Positions 24,118-32,693 of a stretch of 36,108 nt of DNA are shown piece by piece. A program made the position numbers and the translations under genes. The first letter of the stretch is position 1, and every line of letters starts with the position of its first letter. A model generated the notes under the pieces. The model searched no databases and was not told where the DNA came from. It worked only from the letters and a program-made list of their open reading frames with translations. The stretch is from a virus: the IMG/VR virus record IMGVR_UViG_3300020595_000091, positions 1 to 36,108 of that record; one strand, written 5' to 3'.

Positions 24118-24960
24118 ATGGCTTTATTTACCCCAACTGCATATTGGGGAGAGGATTCATCCCCTCCTGCTCCATTCGCTCCTTCTGACATCCCTAATTT
24201 AGCAGCATGGTATGATGCTAGTGATACTAGTACTTATAGAATGAGTGGAACTCAAATAGCAGGTATTCAGGGAAGAAATGGATATGGAGATGACTTAGAT
24301 TCAGCCGGAAACACCTACCCCGTAGCAGGATCTACACAAAATGGTTTAAATACTTTATATTTCAATGGATCAGGACTATTTGTAAATCCTTATAACGACC
24401 CTTTAGCTACCAATGGTTTACATTTTGCTGTTGGGGTATTTTATCCCCAAAATGTTAACGCTACAAAAGACTCATTATGGAGTCTGGAATCTACCAGCTA
24501 TAATTATGCTGTTTCTTCGAACCAAAATTTTGCATGGTGGGGGGAAGTAGATATGGGGAATGGTGTGGGTTCAAATATTAGAATAGGACCTTTTTCATCC
24601 ACCAACTATGAAAATCAATGGATTATAGTATCCGTAGCATTTACTAAACTCCCAAGTCCTAATATGGTCCAGTTTTGGATAAATGCTCATGTAGGTAGTA
24701 GTAGTAATGGTTGGAGAACAACTTATTTGACTAATCTAGATACTAACCAAAAGCTACGTATAATGGCTAATAGAAGTGGTGGTAAAAAACAAGAAGGTAG
24801 GTTTGGAGAATTACTAATATATAATGGTGAATGTGGTGTTCCTGGTACGGTTGATGATAACCTTTTCTACAGATACCAAGCAGAAGGATATCTAGCTTGG
24901 AAGTGGGGATTACAAGCAAAATTACCATCAAACCACCCTTATAGAAACTCAGCCCCATAA
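24118..24960 (+). CDS. Lectin/LamG-like receptor-binding protein, copy 1
   Basis: A 280-residue protein starting MALFTPTAYWGEDSSPPAPF. PSDIPNLAAWYDASDTSTY and the C-terminal EGYLAWKWGLQAKLPSNHPY are the hallmarks of the concanavalin/LamG-like domain used in many phage and environmental surface proteins. The middle is a beta-sandwich (LHFAVGVFYPQNV, then WWGEVDMGNGVGSNIRIGPF). It begins two bases after the fibre gene stop and is followed by a paralogue. It is probably a glycan-binding tip on the fibre. The carbohydrate is unknown. Confidence 0.82.
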   Translation: MALFTPTAYWGEDSSPPAPFAPSDIPNLAAWYDASDTSTYRMSGTQIAGIQGRNGYGDDLDSAGNTYPVAGSTQNGLNTLYFNGSGLFVNPYNDPLATNGLHFAVGVFYPQNVNATKDSLWSLESTSYNYAVSSNQNFAWWGEVDMGNGVGSNIRIGPFSSTNYENQWIIVSVAFTKLPSPNMVQFWINAHVGSSSNGWRTTYLTNLDTNQKLRIMANRSGGKKQEGRFGELLIYNGECGVPGTVDDNLFYRYQAEGYLAWKWGLQAKLPSNHPYRNSAP

Positions 24961-24961
24961 T

Positions 24962-25804
24962 ATGGCTTTATTCACACCAACTATGTATTGGGGGGAAACC
25001 TCTCCCCCCTCCCCTCCACCTTTTTCCCCTACTAGTATTCCTAATTTAGCAGGATGGTATGATGCTAGTGATACTACTAGTTATATAAAAAGCGGAACAA
25101 CAACAACTGGAATTAGATCACAAGGTAATTATGGTGATAATTTAGGTGTAATAGGCAATAGTAACCCAGTAACAGGGGTTCAACAAAATGGTTTAGATTG
25201 TTTATATTTTGGAGGTAGTACTGCTTTTGAAAACAGCAACACAGATCCTTTAGTTGGTAGTAGTGGTTACCACTTTGCTGTAGGAGTATTTCGACCTATG
25301 GTTGTTAATGATTCTAAAGATTCTTTATGGAGTTTAGATGCTAATCGAGATTATGCTGTTTCTGCTAATAGTACATCCCGATTTTGGGGAGAAGTAGATT
25401 TAGGAAATGGGGTAGGGAGTAGTGGAGTATTAGGACCCTTTAGTACTGTAAATAGAGAGAATAATTGGATTATATACACTGTAGCATTTTCCTACGAGAT
25501 GGGATGGCGATATATAAGACATTTTATAAATGGTAGTAATCTTAGTAGTCAGTCTACTCATAGAATGAGTTATATGACCGGTAATAACTTAGATGTTTAT
25601 CAAAGATTACGTATAATGGCTAACAGAAATGGTAATAAAAAACTAACAGGACGTTTTGGGGAACTATTATTATTTAATGGTGATCCTAGTGAGTTTATGA
25701 ATAGCCACGTACATGATCGAAAAGCAGAAGGATATTTAGCTTGGAAATGGGGATTACAAGGAAACTTACCATCAAACCACCCTTATAAAAATGCTGCCCC
25801 ATAA
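24962..25804 (+). CDS. Lectin/LamG-like receptor-binding protein, copy 2
   Basis: A 280-residue paralogue of the preceding protein, identical in length and order of motifs: TSIPNLAGWYDASDTTSY, YHFAVGVFRPM, RFWGEVDLGNGVGSSGVLGP, LRIMANRNGNKKLTGRFGEL and EGYLAWKWGLQGNLPSNHPY. The scaffold is well conserved while loops differ strongly (for example the region after VAFSYEMGWRYIRHF and the segment before the final helix). This fits divergence of binding loops after a tandem duplication. It lies one base after copy 1 and likely belongs to the same transcript. Confidence 0.82.
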   Translation: MALFTPTMYWGETSPPSPPPFSPTSIPNLAGWYDASDTTSYIKSGTTTTGIRSQGNYGDNLGVIGNSNPVTGVQQNGLDCLYFGGSTAFENSNTDPLVGSSGYHFAVGVFRPMVVNDSKDSLWSLDANRDYAVSANSTSRFWGEVDLGNGVGSSGVLGPFSTVNRENNWIIYTVAFSYEMGWRYIRHFINGSNLSSQSTHRMSYMTGNNLDVYQRLRIMANRNGNKKLTGRFGELLLFNGDPSEFMNSHVHDRKAEGYLAWKWGLQGNLPSNHPYKNAAP

Positions 25805-25844
25805 TAACTATTCCGTACTTATTGATTTTTCTAAATCTTTAGTA

Positions 25845-25852
25845 TATTTATA
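25845..25852 (+). promoter_or_regulatory. TATTTATA box before the mini-fibre gene
   Basis: TATTTATA ends 20 bases before the ATG at 25873, in a 68-base AT-rich gap. Its presence suggests that the short gene is separately expressed and not a dead remnant. Confidence 0.45.
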
Positions 25853-25872
25853 CATATAAAATAATATAACCG

Positions 25873-26148
25873 ATGGCTTTAACTTATAGATCAGATAAAG
25901 GATCTCCTCTAACTACAGATGAGTTAGACAATAACTTTAGATATTTTACAGGGTCACAAGCTGTAACTGGTTCTTTAGTTGTTAGTGGATCTTTAGTAGT
26001 AAGCGGTTCAATAACTTCTACAGAACTTATCACACTATTACCTTTAGATACACTACCTACATCTTCAGCTAATGGGTCTATAGCTTTTTACGATAATTCA
26101 TTTTATTTTAGATCTGGAAGTGCTTGGTATACTCCTACCCTTAGTTAA
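25873..26148 (+). CDS. Mini-fibre: short copy of the long fibre N-terminus
   Basis: A 91-residue protein. Residues 1-50 (ALTYRSDKGSPLTTDELDNN, then FRYFTGSQAVTGSLVVSGSL) closely match the N-terminus of the 1250-aa fibre. The remaining ~40 residues (LPTSSANGSIAFYDNSFYFR then SGSAWYTP) form a short tip typical of fibre ends. It is open and followed by a terminator. It could be a competitor or spacer for the fibre attachment site, or the stump of a lost fibre. Its own box upstream favours expression. Confidence 0.75.
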   Translation: MALTYRSDKGSPLTTDELDNNFRYFTGSQAVTGSLVVSGSLVVSGSITSTELITLLPLDTLPTSSANGSIAFYDNSFYFRSGSAWYTPTLS

Positions 26149-26174
26149 TCTTTACTTAGTTTAAACTGATATAG

Positions 26175-26202
26175 AAAGTCCCTTATTTAGGGACTTTTTT
26201 TT
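26175..26202 (+). terminator. Terminator closing the fibre/lectin operon
   Basis: AAAGTCCCT-TATTT-AGGGACTTT is a perfect 9-bp stem continued by T. It ends three bases before the TATTTATA box of the neck genes. Confidence 0.88.
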
Positions 26203-26204
26203 AA

Positions 26205-26212
26205 TATTTATA
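26205..26212 (+). promoter_or_regulatory. TATTTATA box before the neck genes
   Basis: TATTTATA follows the terminator by two bases and ends 14 bases before ATG 26227. It probably starts the gp13-gp14-gp15 transcript. Confidence 0.52.
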
Positions 26213-26226
26213 ACCAAAATAACAAT

Positions 26227-27381
26227 ATGGCAGATATCGCGATTTGGCCTGGTTCATCTTCCTTCGCTCCTGGTAAAACTCCTTTTGGGTTTTATGATTA
26301 TGATAGTGAATTTATGGGGGATGCAGATAAGGTAGCTAAGTTTTGTGCTCAAAGGTTAGGATATCCAATTCAAAATGTTGAATTACAGGATATAAATTTC
26401 TATACAGCTTTTGAGGAGGCAACAACTATTTATGCTAATGAGCTATACGCTTATAAGATTAGAGAAAACTATCTTTCTTTAGAAGGTGGTGATGCTAGAT
26501 TTCCCTTAAATGACAAAATAATCCAACCTAACTTAGCCACTATCATCAAGTATTCAGGACAATATGGTACTGAAGCTGGTGTTGGAGGTAATACAAATTG
26601 GTATAGTGGTTCTATCTCGTTAACAGGGTCAGTACAAGATTATAACTTGGATACTTGGGCTTCTGAAAACGGATTAGAGGGGGAAAATGTTGAAATAAGA
26701 AGAGTATTTTATGAAGCACCCCCTGCTATTGATAGATTTTATGATCCATTTGGGGGTACAGGAACCGGTATGATGGGTTTAACCGATAGCTTCGGTTGGG
26801 GTGGTTATTCACCTGCTGTAAACTTCTTACTAATGCCACTTAATTTCGATTTAGCCAGAATGCAATCAATCGAGATGAGTGAACAAATCAGAAGATCTAA
26901 CTATTCATTCGAGTTAATAAATAACCAACTTAGAATATTCCCAATCCCTAGTGATGGTGATACAGGTACAAAACTTTGGTTCCAATATCTTAAAAAAGAT
27001 GAAAGGTTAGCTGATTCTATCATTGATGCTACAGACAAAATATCAGATGTATCAAATGTCCCTTATGAAAACCCTCAATACCTAAAAATCAACTCAGTAG
27101 GTAGAAGTTGGATTTTTGAAATGACATTAGCTATTGCTAAAGAAATGTTAGCTTACGTTAGAAACAAATATCAAAACATCCCAATCCCAGGTTCAGATGT
27201 TACTTTAAATGGTAGTGACTTATTGGCAGGTGGAGAAAAAGATAGAGATAAACTGGTTGAAAAACTAAGAACATACTTTGATGAAACTTCAAAAAGAGCT
27301 ATGTTAGAGAGACGAAGAGACGAATCTCAGTTCAGAAATGAAGAGATGACTTATATACCAATGACTATATTTGTAGGCTAA
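26227..27381 (+). CDS. gp13: Neck protein (T4 gp13-like)
   Basis: A 384-residue protein (T4 gp13 is about 309). GKTPFGFYDYDSEFMGDADK, then RLGYPIQNVELQDINFYTAF and EEATTIYANELYAYKIREN match the conserved N-terminal half of T4-like gp13. The C-terminal WIFEMTLAIAKEMLAYVRNK is the usual terminal helix region. Together with gp14 it closes the filled head and forms the site for tail joining. An inserted Gly-rich loop (FGGTGTGMMGLTDSFGWGGY) near the middle is a local feature. It is coupled to gp14 by a one-base overlap. Confidence 0.92.
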   Translation: MADIAIWPGSSSFAPGKTPFGFYDYDSEFMGDADKVAKFCAQRLGYPIQNVELQDINFYTAFEEATTIYANELYAYKIRENYLSLEGGDARFPLNDKIIQPNLATIIKYSGQYGTEAGVGGNTNWYSGSISLTGSVQDYNLDTWASENGLEGENVEIRRVFYEAPPAIDRFYDPFGGTGTGMMGLTDSFGWGGYSPAVNFLLMPLNFDLARMQSIEMSEQIRRSNYSFELINNQLRIFPIPSDGDTGTKLWFQYLKKDERLADSIIDATDKISDVSNVPYENPQYLKINSVGRSWIFEMTLAIAKEMLAYVRNKYQNIPIPGSDVTLNGSDLLAGGEKDRDKLVEKLRTYFDETSKRAMLERRRDESQFRNEEMTYIPMTIFVG

Positions 27382-27947
27382 TGGCATTATTTGGGGAAGC
27401 ACGAGATATAAGCATGTTTAGACACGTCAACCGAGAGTTGATGGGGAACGTTATATCCCAACAAGTAGTGTATTATAAACCAGATATCCAAGAAACAGTA
27501 GTTAACATGTATGGTGAAGCATCCAAAGAAAAATATTGGAACGAACCTGTGTTATTAAACTCTATTATCGAAAGAAGTGATCAATCATACCCTGATAGTG
27601 AAATTGGTGTAGACTTCCAATGGGGTATTACTTTTAAGTTCCTAAGAGATGATCTCCTAAACAAACTAGAAGAATTTAACTCCAATTCAGTTTATGGTGC
27701 TAACTTAGTACCTGAGGTAGGAGATATTATAATGTGGAAAAACGGATACTACGAGGTTGATGGTACAAATGCTAATCAATACTTCGTAGGTAAAAACCCA
27801 GATTATGATTATAAAGATGATAACGGAGATAACCCATTAGGGAATATGGATTTAGACCAGTTTGGATATAGTGTTTCTATTATCTGTAATACCCATTATG
27901 TGCCTGCTGATAAGTTAGCTATTTCACCCTATAAAGAAAGATTCTAA
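27381..27947 (+). CDS. gp14: Neck protein (T4 gp14-like)
   Basis: A 188-residue protein (T4 gp14 is about 256). It begins MALFGEARDISMFRHVNREL. The segment VVYYKPDIQETVVNMYGEAS, then VGVDFQWG-type strands (EIGVDFQWGITFKFLRDDL) and VGDIIMWKNGYYEVDGT are characteristic of T4-like head-completion/neck proteins. The order 13-14-15 is preserved. The shorter length reflects a reduced C-terminal part. It overlaps both neighbours by one base, implying coupled translation of the three neck and tail-completion proteins. Confidence 0.88.
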   Translation: MALFGEARDISMFRHVNRELMGNVISQQVVYYKPDIQETVVNMYGEASKEKYWNEPVLLNSIIERSDQSYPDSEIGVDFQWGITFKFLRDDLLNKLEEFNSNSVYGANLVPEVGDIIMWKNGYYEVDGTNANQYFVGKNPDYDYKDDNGDNPLGNMDLDQFGYSVSIICNTHYVPADKLAISPYKERF

Positions 27948-28915
27948 TGGCTAAGAACAGAAAACCAAGACCAAAAACTCAAAGAGAGATTAGTGAAGCT
28001 GGGGTAGAACCTTATACTGGTGTAAACCCTAATACAGCTACAGAATATTCCTCTAATCCCGATGTTAACCAATCTGGGATTAGTTTTAATCGTTCTGAGA
28101 AAATGTCTCAAAAGGAAGATAACTATAAGGAGTTTACTGTTGGTATCCAAGATATTGACGAAGCACTAATGTATTATTTTCAAAATGTAATACGTCCTAC
28201 AGTTTACCAAAATGGTGAAAGAATAGCTGTACCTATTGTCTATGGTGCTCCTGAAAGGTGGAAATCATTTCAAAAAGATGGATATTATAGAGATAGAAGT
28301 GGTAAGATAATGAACCCAATCATTATGTTCCAACGTAATAGTATAACTAAAAAAAGAAATCTTACTAATAAGTTGGATGCTAACTTTCCTAACTTATATA
28401 CTTCTTGGCAAAAACAATATAATAGTAAAAACTTCTACTCTAACTTTGATGCGTTAAATAACAGAGTTCAAACAAAACAGTTCATAGCAAACGTAGTCCC
28501 AGATTACGTTACTTTACAATATAGTGTTATTATCCAAACTTACTATATTGACCAGTTAAACAAAATAATCGAAGCAGTTAACTACGCTTCAGATTCATAT
28601 TGGGGTGATCCTGAAAGATTTAAGTTTAATACTTCAATCGATCAGTTTAACACTATCCAAGAACTAAACGATGGACAAGAAAGAGTAGTAAGGAGTACAT
28701 TTAGTATTAATATGTATGGGTATATAATACCTGATATTATACAAAAGGATTTATCCTCCATTAAAAAATATAATGAAAAATCAAAGATTATATTTTCGAT
28801 GGAAACTACATCAAAACCAGATGTATTCCAACCAAATCCACAGGTTACAGATGATGGTAGAACTCGTGTAAACACAAATGTGAACACACGTAAAAGAATA
28901 AACAACGAAGAATGA
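27947..28915 (+). CDS. gp15: Tail sheath stabilizer/completion protein (T4 gp15-like)
   Basis: A 322-residue protein (T4 gp15 is about 272). FTVGIQDIDEALMYYFQNVI, then RIAVPIVYGAPERWKSFQKD matches the T4 gp15 pattern (IRVPITYAS...). PNPI-like IMNPIIMFQRNSITKKRN, YVTLQYSVIIQTYYIDQLNK and RSTFSINMYGYIIPD follow in the gp15 order. gp15 forms the hexameric ring at the top of the tail that holds the sheath and joins the neck. The first ~45 residues are an added basic/disordered segment, and the C-terminus is also extended. It overlaps the next gene by four bases (ATGA). Confidence 0.87.
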   Translation: MAKNRKPRPKTQREISEAGVEPYTGVNPNTATEYSSNPDVNQSGISFNRSEKMSQKEDNYKEFTVGIQDIDEALMYYFQNVIRPTVYQNGERIAVPIVYGAPERWKSFQKDGYYRDRSGKIMNPIIMFQRNSITKKRNLTNKLDANFPNLYTSWQKQYNSKNFYSNFDALNNRVQTKQFIANVVPDYVTLQYSVIIQTYYIDQLNKIIEAVNYASDSYWGDPERFKFNTSIDQFNTIQELNDGQERVVRSTFSINMYGYIIPDIIQKDLSSIKKYNEKSKIIFSMETTSKPDVFQPNPQVTDDGRTRVNTNVNTRKRINNEE

Positions 28916-29232
28916 GCCAAGTTAGATTTTTAGATCAAGTTTCAATCTCCTCCTTCTCAAAGGACACAACACCTGCTACAGGTAATGATACCGTTATCCC
29001 CAGAGTCGTACTCCCAGGGACTACTTTTACTGTAAGTAAAAATACTAACATTGAGGTATCAGAGTTAATAGTAGCTGAAGGAGCAGTCTTAACAATAGAA
29101 GGTGGGGATTTAGTAATCCCAGGCCCAAATCCTGTTTATTCCCACGGTGTTTTATCTGTCACATCTGCCCCTATGATTTTAGGAACAGTAGTGACTAACG
29201 GAATATTTACAGTTCCTGATAGAGTTCAATAA
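28912..29232 (+). CDS. Small beta-rich virion-type protein
   Basis: A 106-residue protein starting MSQVRFLDQVSISSFSKDTT. Strand-turn repeats such as TFTVSKNTNIEVSELIVAEG, then AVLTIEGGDLVIPG and VLSVTSAPMILGTVVTNGIF suggest a short beta-solenoid or trimeric beta-helix. It overlaps gp15 by four bases and precedes the collagen-like fibre. It could serve as a fibre or whisker attachment piece. No specific family was recognised. Confidence 0.68.
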   Translation: MSQVRFLDQVSISSFSKDTTPATGNDTVIPRVVLPGTTFTVSKNTNIEVSELIVAEGAVLTIEGGDLVIPGPNPVYSHGVLSVTSAPMILGTVVTNGIFTVPDRVQ

Positions 29233-29250
29233 CTTTAATAGAAGAAATAA

Positions 29251-29258
29251 TATTTATA
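29251..29258 (+). promoter_or_regulatory. TATTTATA box before the first collagen-like fibre
   Basis: TATTTATA ends 16 bases before the ATG at 29275, the most common spacing in the window. Confidence 0.5.
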
Positions 29259-29274
29259 ACAAAATACACCTGTA

Positions 29275-31467
29275 ATGGCTCAAATTAATATTCAATATAC
29301 CTCTGGTAGCGCTGTAGATAATCCTGGAACTGGACAAATAGCGATATTTACCTCAGGCTCCTTAGGTAACTCTTCACTATTTTTAAAAGAATCTGATGGT
29401 AATATTATCACTGTAGGAAGTGGTAGTGGCGGCGGTGGTGGTCCTCAGGGTCCAACTGGTCCTCAGGGTCCAAGTGGTCCTGCAGGTTCTGTAGGTGCAA
29501 CAGGTGCAACAGGTGCTCAAGGTCCTAGTGGTGCTACAGGTGCCCAAGGTCCTATTGGTCCTACAGGAGCAGCTTCAACAGTAGCAGGCCCTACAGGTCC
29601 TACAGGTCCTAGTGGTCCTAGTGGTGTAGCAGGTCCTAGTGGTGTAGCAGGTGCAACAGGAGCTCAAGGTCCTAGTGGTGCTACAGGTGCTCAAGGTCCT
29701 ATTGGTGCTACAGGTGCTGCAGGTTCAACAGGTGCTCAAGGTCCTAGTGGTGCTACAGGTGCTCAAGGTCCTATTGGTCCTATTGGTCCTATTGGTGCTA
29801 CAGGTGCTGCAGGTTCAACAGGTGCTCAAGGTCCTAGTGGTCCTAGTGGTGTAGCAGGTCCTAGTGGTGCAGCAGGTGCAACAGGTGCTCAAGGTCCTAG
29901 TGGTGCTACAGGTGCTCAAGGTCCTATTGGTCCTATTGGTGCTACAGGTGCTGCAGGTTCAACAGGTGCTCAAGGTCCTAGTGGTCCTAGTGGTGTAGCA
30001 GGTCCTAGTGGTGTAGCAGGTGCAACAGGTGCTCAAGGTCCTAGTGGTGCTACAGGTGCTCAAGGTCCTACAGGTCCTACAGGAGCAGCTTCAACAGTAG
30101 CAGGTCCAACAGGTGCTCAAGGTGCTCAAGGTGCTACAGGTGCTCAAGGTGCTACAGGTGCTCAAGGTGCTACAGGTCCTAGTGGTCCTATTGGTCCTAT
30201 TGGTCCTATTGGTCCTACAGGAGCAGATTCAACAGTAGCAGGTCCTACTGGTCCTACTGGTCCTAGCGGTCCTATTGGTGCTACAGGTGCCCAAGGTGCT
30301 ACAGGTGCCCAAGGTGCTACAGGTGCTACAGGTCCTAGCGGTCCTATTGGTCCTATTGGTCCTACAGGAGCAGATTCAACAGTAGCAGGTCCTACTGGTC
30401 CTACGGGTCCTAGTGGTCCTATTGGTGCTACAGGTGCCCAAGGTGCTACAGGTCCTAGTGGTCCTATTGGTCCTATTGGTCCTATTGGTCCTACAGGAGC
30501 AGATTCAACAGTAGCAGGTCCTACTGGTCCTACTGGTCCTAGCGGTCCTATTGGTCCTATTGGTCCTATTGGTCCTACAGGTACTACAGGTGCTCAAGGT
30601 GCTACAGGTCCTAGCGGTCCTATTGGTCCTATTGGTGCTACAGGTGCTGCAGGTTCAACAGGTATTCAAGGTCCTACAGGTCCTACTGGTCCTGCAGGAA
30701 CAGCAGATGCTTATTATACAGGTTCTTTAGTTGTAGCTGATTATGATACTATTAACTTCAAAGGAACAGGAGTTAAAGTTGTAGCTTCGGGATCACAAGG
30801 TATTGAAGTTGAAGTAACTAGTGGTACTGGTGGAGGTGGAGCCTCATATAACCCAGTTATTAGATATGAAGTAACTTCAGGTAATAACGTAGCACAACTG
30901 TTATCATCAGGTAACGTAGAAGGTGGTTTAAGTTGGACTCGTTCAGGTGCTACCTTAACAGTTACTAAAGTCTCTCACGGCTTATCAACTGGAGACTACG
31001 TTATAATCAGAAATATGAGTGAAGATTATACATATGTTTCTATTACTTCAACTGGGACTGATACTTTTACAGCTACAGTAGCTAGTTCAGGTGATACTAG
31101 TGGTGATGAAGGTGCTTATATCCCAGCATTTGATGTTTCAGCTTTAACAAACACAGCTTTAACTCTAGAATCTCCATCATCAGGGAACGTACAACTTATT
31201 TCAGTAACTACGTTCTTAGACCAAATGGAAGATGCTACTATTACAGTAACTGTTCCTAATAACGCTATAACAAATGGTGCTGGTAAGCAGAATACTTTAA
31301 ACTCTAGAGTACCAGCCGCATTTAACTATTATAATGTTGGGGGTTCTAGCTCAAGTCAAGTAAACGCAGCATCCCTAACTTTTAGTACAACTACTAACCA
31401 TAATATTTACTCATTATCAGGTGGTTTAGATGTGTTTGGGGATGTATTATACACTTTACATTTCTAA
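29275..31467 (+). CDS. Collagen-like fibre protein 1 (730 aa)
   Basis: The N-terminal ~55 residues ([20 protein letters not shown]...[14 protein letters not shown]) are a short attachment domain followed by a Gly linker. Residues ~56-477 are Gly-X-Y collagen triplets, about 140, mostly [12 protein letters not shown] and GAQ, interrupted several times by STVA after GAA or GAD. The C-terminal ~250 residues form a beta-rich head ([20 protein letters not shown]...), which probably trimerises and binds the receptor. Collagen repeats make long trimeric rods in phage fibres. A terminator follows directly. Confidence 0.9.
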   Translation: MAQINIQYTSGSAVDNPGTGQIAIFTSGSLGNSSLFLKESDGNIITVGSGSGGGGGPQGPTGPQGPSGPAGSVGATGATGAQGPSGATGAQGPIGPTGAASTVAGPTGPTGPSGPSGVAGPSGVAGATGAQGPSGATGAQGPIGATGAAGSTGAQGPSGATGAQGPIGPIGPIGATGAAGSTGAQGPSGPSGVAGPSGAAGATGAQGPSGATGAQGPIGPIGATGAAGSTGAQGPSGPSGVAGPSGVAGATGAQGPSGATGAQGPTGPTGAASTVAGPTGAQGAQGATGAQGATGAQGATGPSGPIGPIGPIGPTGADSTVAGPTGPTGPSGPIGATGAQGATGAQGATGATGPSGPIGPIGPTGADSTVAGPTGPTGPSGPIGATGAQGATGPSGPIGPIGPIGPTGADSTVAGPTGPTGPSGPIGPIGPIGPTGTTGAQGATGPSGPIGPIGATGAAGSTGIQGPTGPTGPAGTADAYYTGSLVVADYDTINFKGTGVKVVASGSQGIEVEVTSGTGGGGASYNPVIRYEVTSGNNVAQLLSSGNVEGGLSWTRSGATLTVTKVSHGLSTGDYVIIRNMSEDYTYVSITSTGTDTFTATVASSGDTSGDEGAYIPAFDVSALTNTALTLESPSSGNVQLISVTTFLDQMEDATITVTVPNNAITNGAGKQNTLNSRVPAAFNYYNVGGSSSSQVNAASLTFSTTTNHNIYSLSGGLDVFGDVLYTLHF
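29440..30705 (+). repeat. Collagen-coding repeat tract 1
   Basis: About 1.27 kb of near-identical nine-base units (GGTCCTAGT, GGTCCTATT, GGTGCTACAGGTGCTCAA and similar) coding Gly-X-Y. A limited synonymous codon choice makes the DNA itself highly repetitive, which would favour slippage and recombination. Confidence 0.9.
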
Positions 31468-31488
31468 AGATGTAAAAAAAAATACTTT

Positions 31489-31516
31489 AGAGCCCCGTTT
31501 TGGGGCTCTTTTTTTA
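31489..31516 (+). terminator. Terminator after collagen-like fibre 1
   Basis: AGAGCCCC-GTTTT-GGGGCTCT is an 8-bp perfect stem followed by T residues, preceded by an A-run. A TATTTATA box starts two bases later. Confidence 0.9.
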
Positions 31517-31517
31517 G

Positions 31518-31525
31518 TATTTATA
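31518..31525 (+). promoter_or_regulatory. TATTTATA box after the fibre-1 terminator
   Basis: TATTTATA lies directly after the terminator T-run and ends 25 bases before ATG 31551. It repeats the terminator-plus-box arrangement seen at 26175-26212. Confidence 0.5.
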
Positions 31526-31550
31526 ACTAATCAATATTAAGTAATAGACA

Positions 31551-32684
31551 ATGGCAAGACAACTTTTTTACGGTAAGCTTGGTAACGCTACCCCTATAGG
31601 AAATGGTTCTAACTCATATATTAGAGTACGCTTTGATGCTACTACCTCATCTACTACACTTACTAACGTAACAGATGAAAGTGGTTACTTTGGTCAAGAT
31701 AAGATTAGAGTAGGGCAGATATTAGTTGAGTCATCAGCTTTCCCATCAGGAACTGTAATTACAGCCGTTGATACAGCAAGTAATACTATTACTGTTGAAG
31801 ATAATCCCTTAACAGCTGAGTCACAAGGTTTAGGTAGAATCTCACCCCCACAAGGTGATTACTTTATCCCTTCAGCTTCTTTAACTGACCCACAAGGTAT
31901 TGTAGACTTCCGTGATATTACGGGTAGTAATGATACTGATTTTACTTCTGATGGTACAGTTTACTCTATTTTAGGAGATGCTGTAACCCCAGACCAATCA
32001 TCAATCCCAGGTAGATTCCATAAATATACTATTTCAGAAGTATTTTATAGAAATCCAGGTGGTACTGAGGGTTCTATTTATATTAAATGGGGTGAAAAAG
32101 GAACGGAATCAGAATCTGGGGATGAAATGTCTGTTAGTTCTAACCAAAGTCTTGCTATTGTAGCACTAACACCTTCAGAATCTTTAGCCCCAATATTTAC
32201 TAGAAACCTTGCAGGTATTCAAGAGTTAAATACAGGTCAAGAAACAGCTGCTTTCCAAATAGAAATCCAAGATTTCTTAGATGATATAGTAGCGGGTGTT
32301 GATGTATATTATACAGGCTCAAGTGTTAGAGGTAATGCTGAAGATTTATTCTTTACAGGTTCAGGTGTAACAATAACTTCTACAGGTTCAAGAGGTGTTA
32401 TTATAGACATCCCTGGAGGTGGAGGTGGAGATTTATTCCCATACACAGGTTCAGCAAAGATTACTGGTAGTTTAGAAGTTATAGGATTTACTAATCTTAC
32501 AGGTTCTTTATTTATTGAAGGAACGTCAGGTGAAGATGCTTTATCTGTAGCTCCTAACGGGGGTGAAAAGGCTTTTAGCGTTAACTCTGAAGGAGTAGTA
32601 ACGTTTGCTCAGTTCGATTCTACACCAACAGCTGTATCAGGAGGACTTATGTACTCTCAGTCAGATTTTTGGATTGGGGATTAA
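31551..32684 (+). CDS. Fibre-like structural protein (377 aa)
   Basis: A 377-residue protein beginning MARQLFYGKLGNATPIGNGS. Residues 1-230 are beta-rich and Ser/Thr-rich (RVRFDATTSSTTLTNVTDES, then YTISEVFYRNPGGTEGSIYI). The C-terminal part has the VYYTGSSVRGN...FFTGSGVTITSTGSRG patterns and TGSLEVIGFTNLTGSLFIEG repeats shared with the long fibre. It ends PTAVSGGLMYSQSDFWIG, a frequent tip end. It is probably a fibre or attachment protein of the same adsorption apparatus. It has no close relative elsewhere in the window. Confidence 0.75.
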   Translation: MARQLFYGKLGNATPIGNGSNSYIRVRFDATTSSTTLTNVTDESGYFGQDKIRVGQILVESSAFPSGTVITAVDTASNTITVEDNPLTAESQGLGRISPPQGDYFIPSASLTDPQGIVDFRDITGSNDTDFTSDGTVYSILGDAVTPDQSSIPGRFHKYTISEVFYRNPGGTEGSIYIKWGEKGTESESGDEMSVSSNQSLAIVALTPSESLAPIFTRNLAGIQELNTGQETAAFQIEIQDFLDDIVAGVDVYYTGSSVRGNAEDLFFTGSGVTITSTGSRGVIIDIPGGGGGDLFPYTGSAKITGSLEVIGFTNLTGSLFIEGTSGEDALSVAPNGGEKAFSVNSEGVVTFAQFDSTPTAVSGGLMYSQSDFWIGD

Positions 32685-32693
32685 ATTGATACA

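Noticed and set aside
25820-25842. Hairpin GATTT-TTCT-AAATC before the mini-fibre gene
   Set aside because: Short A/T stem with only TTT following. Not convincing as a terminator.
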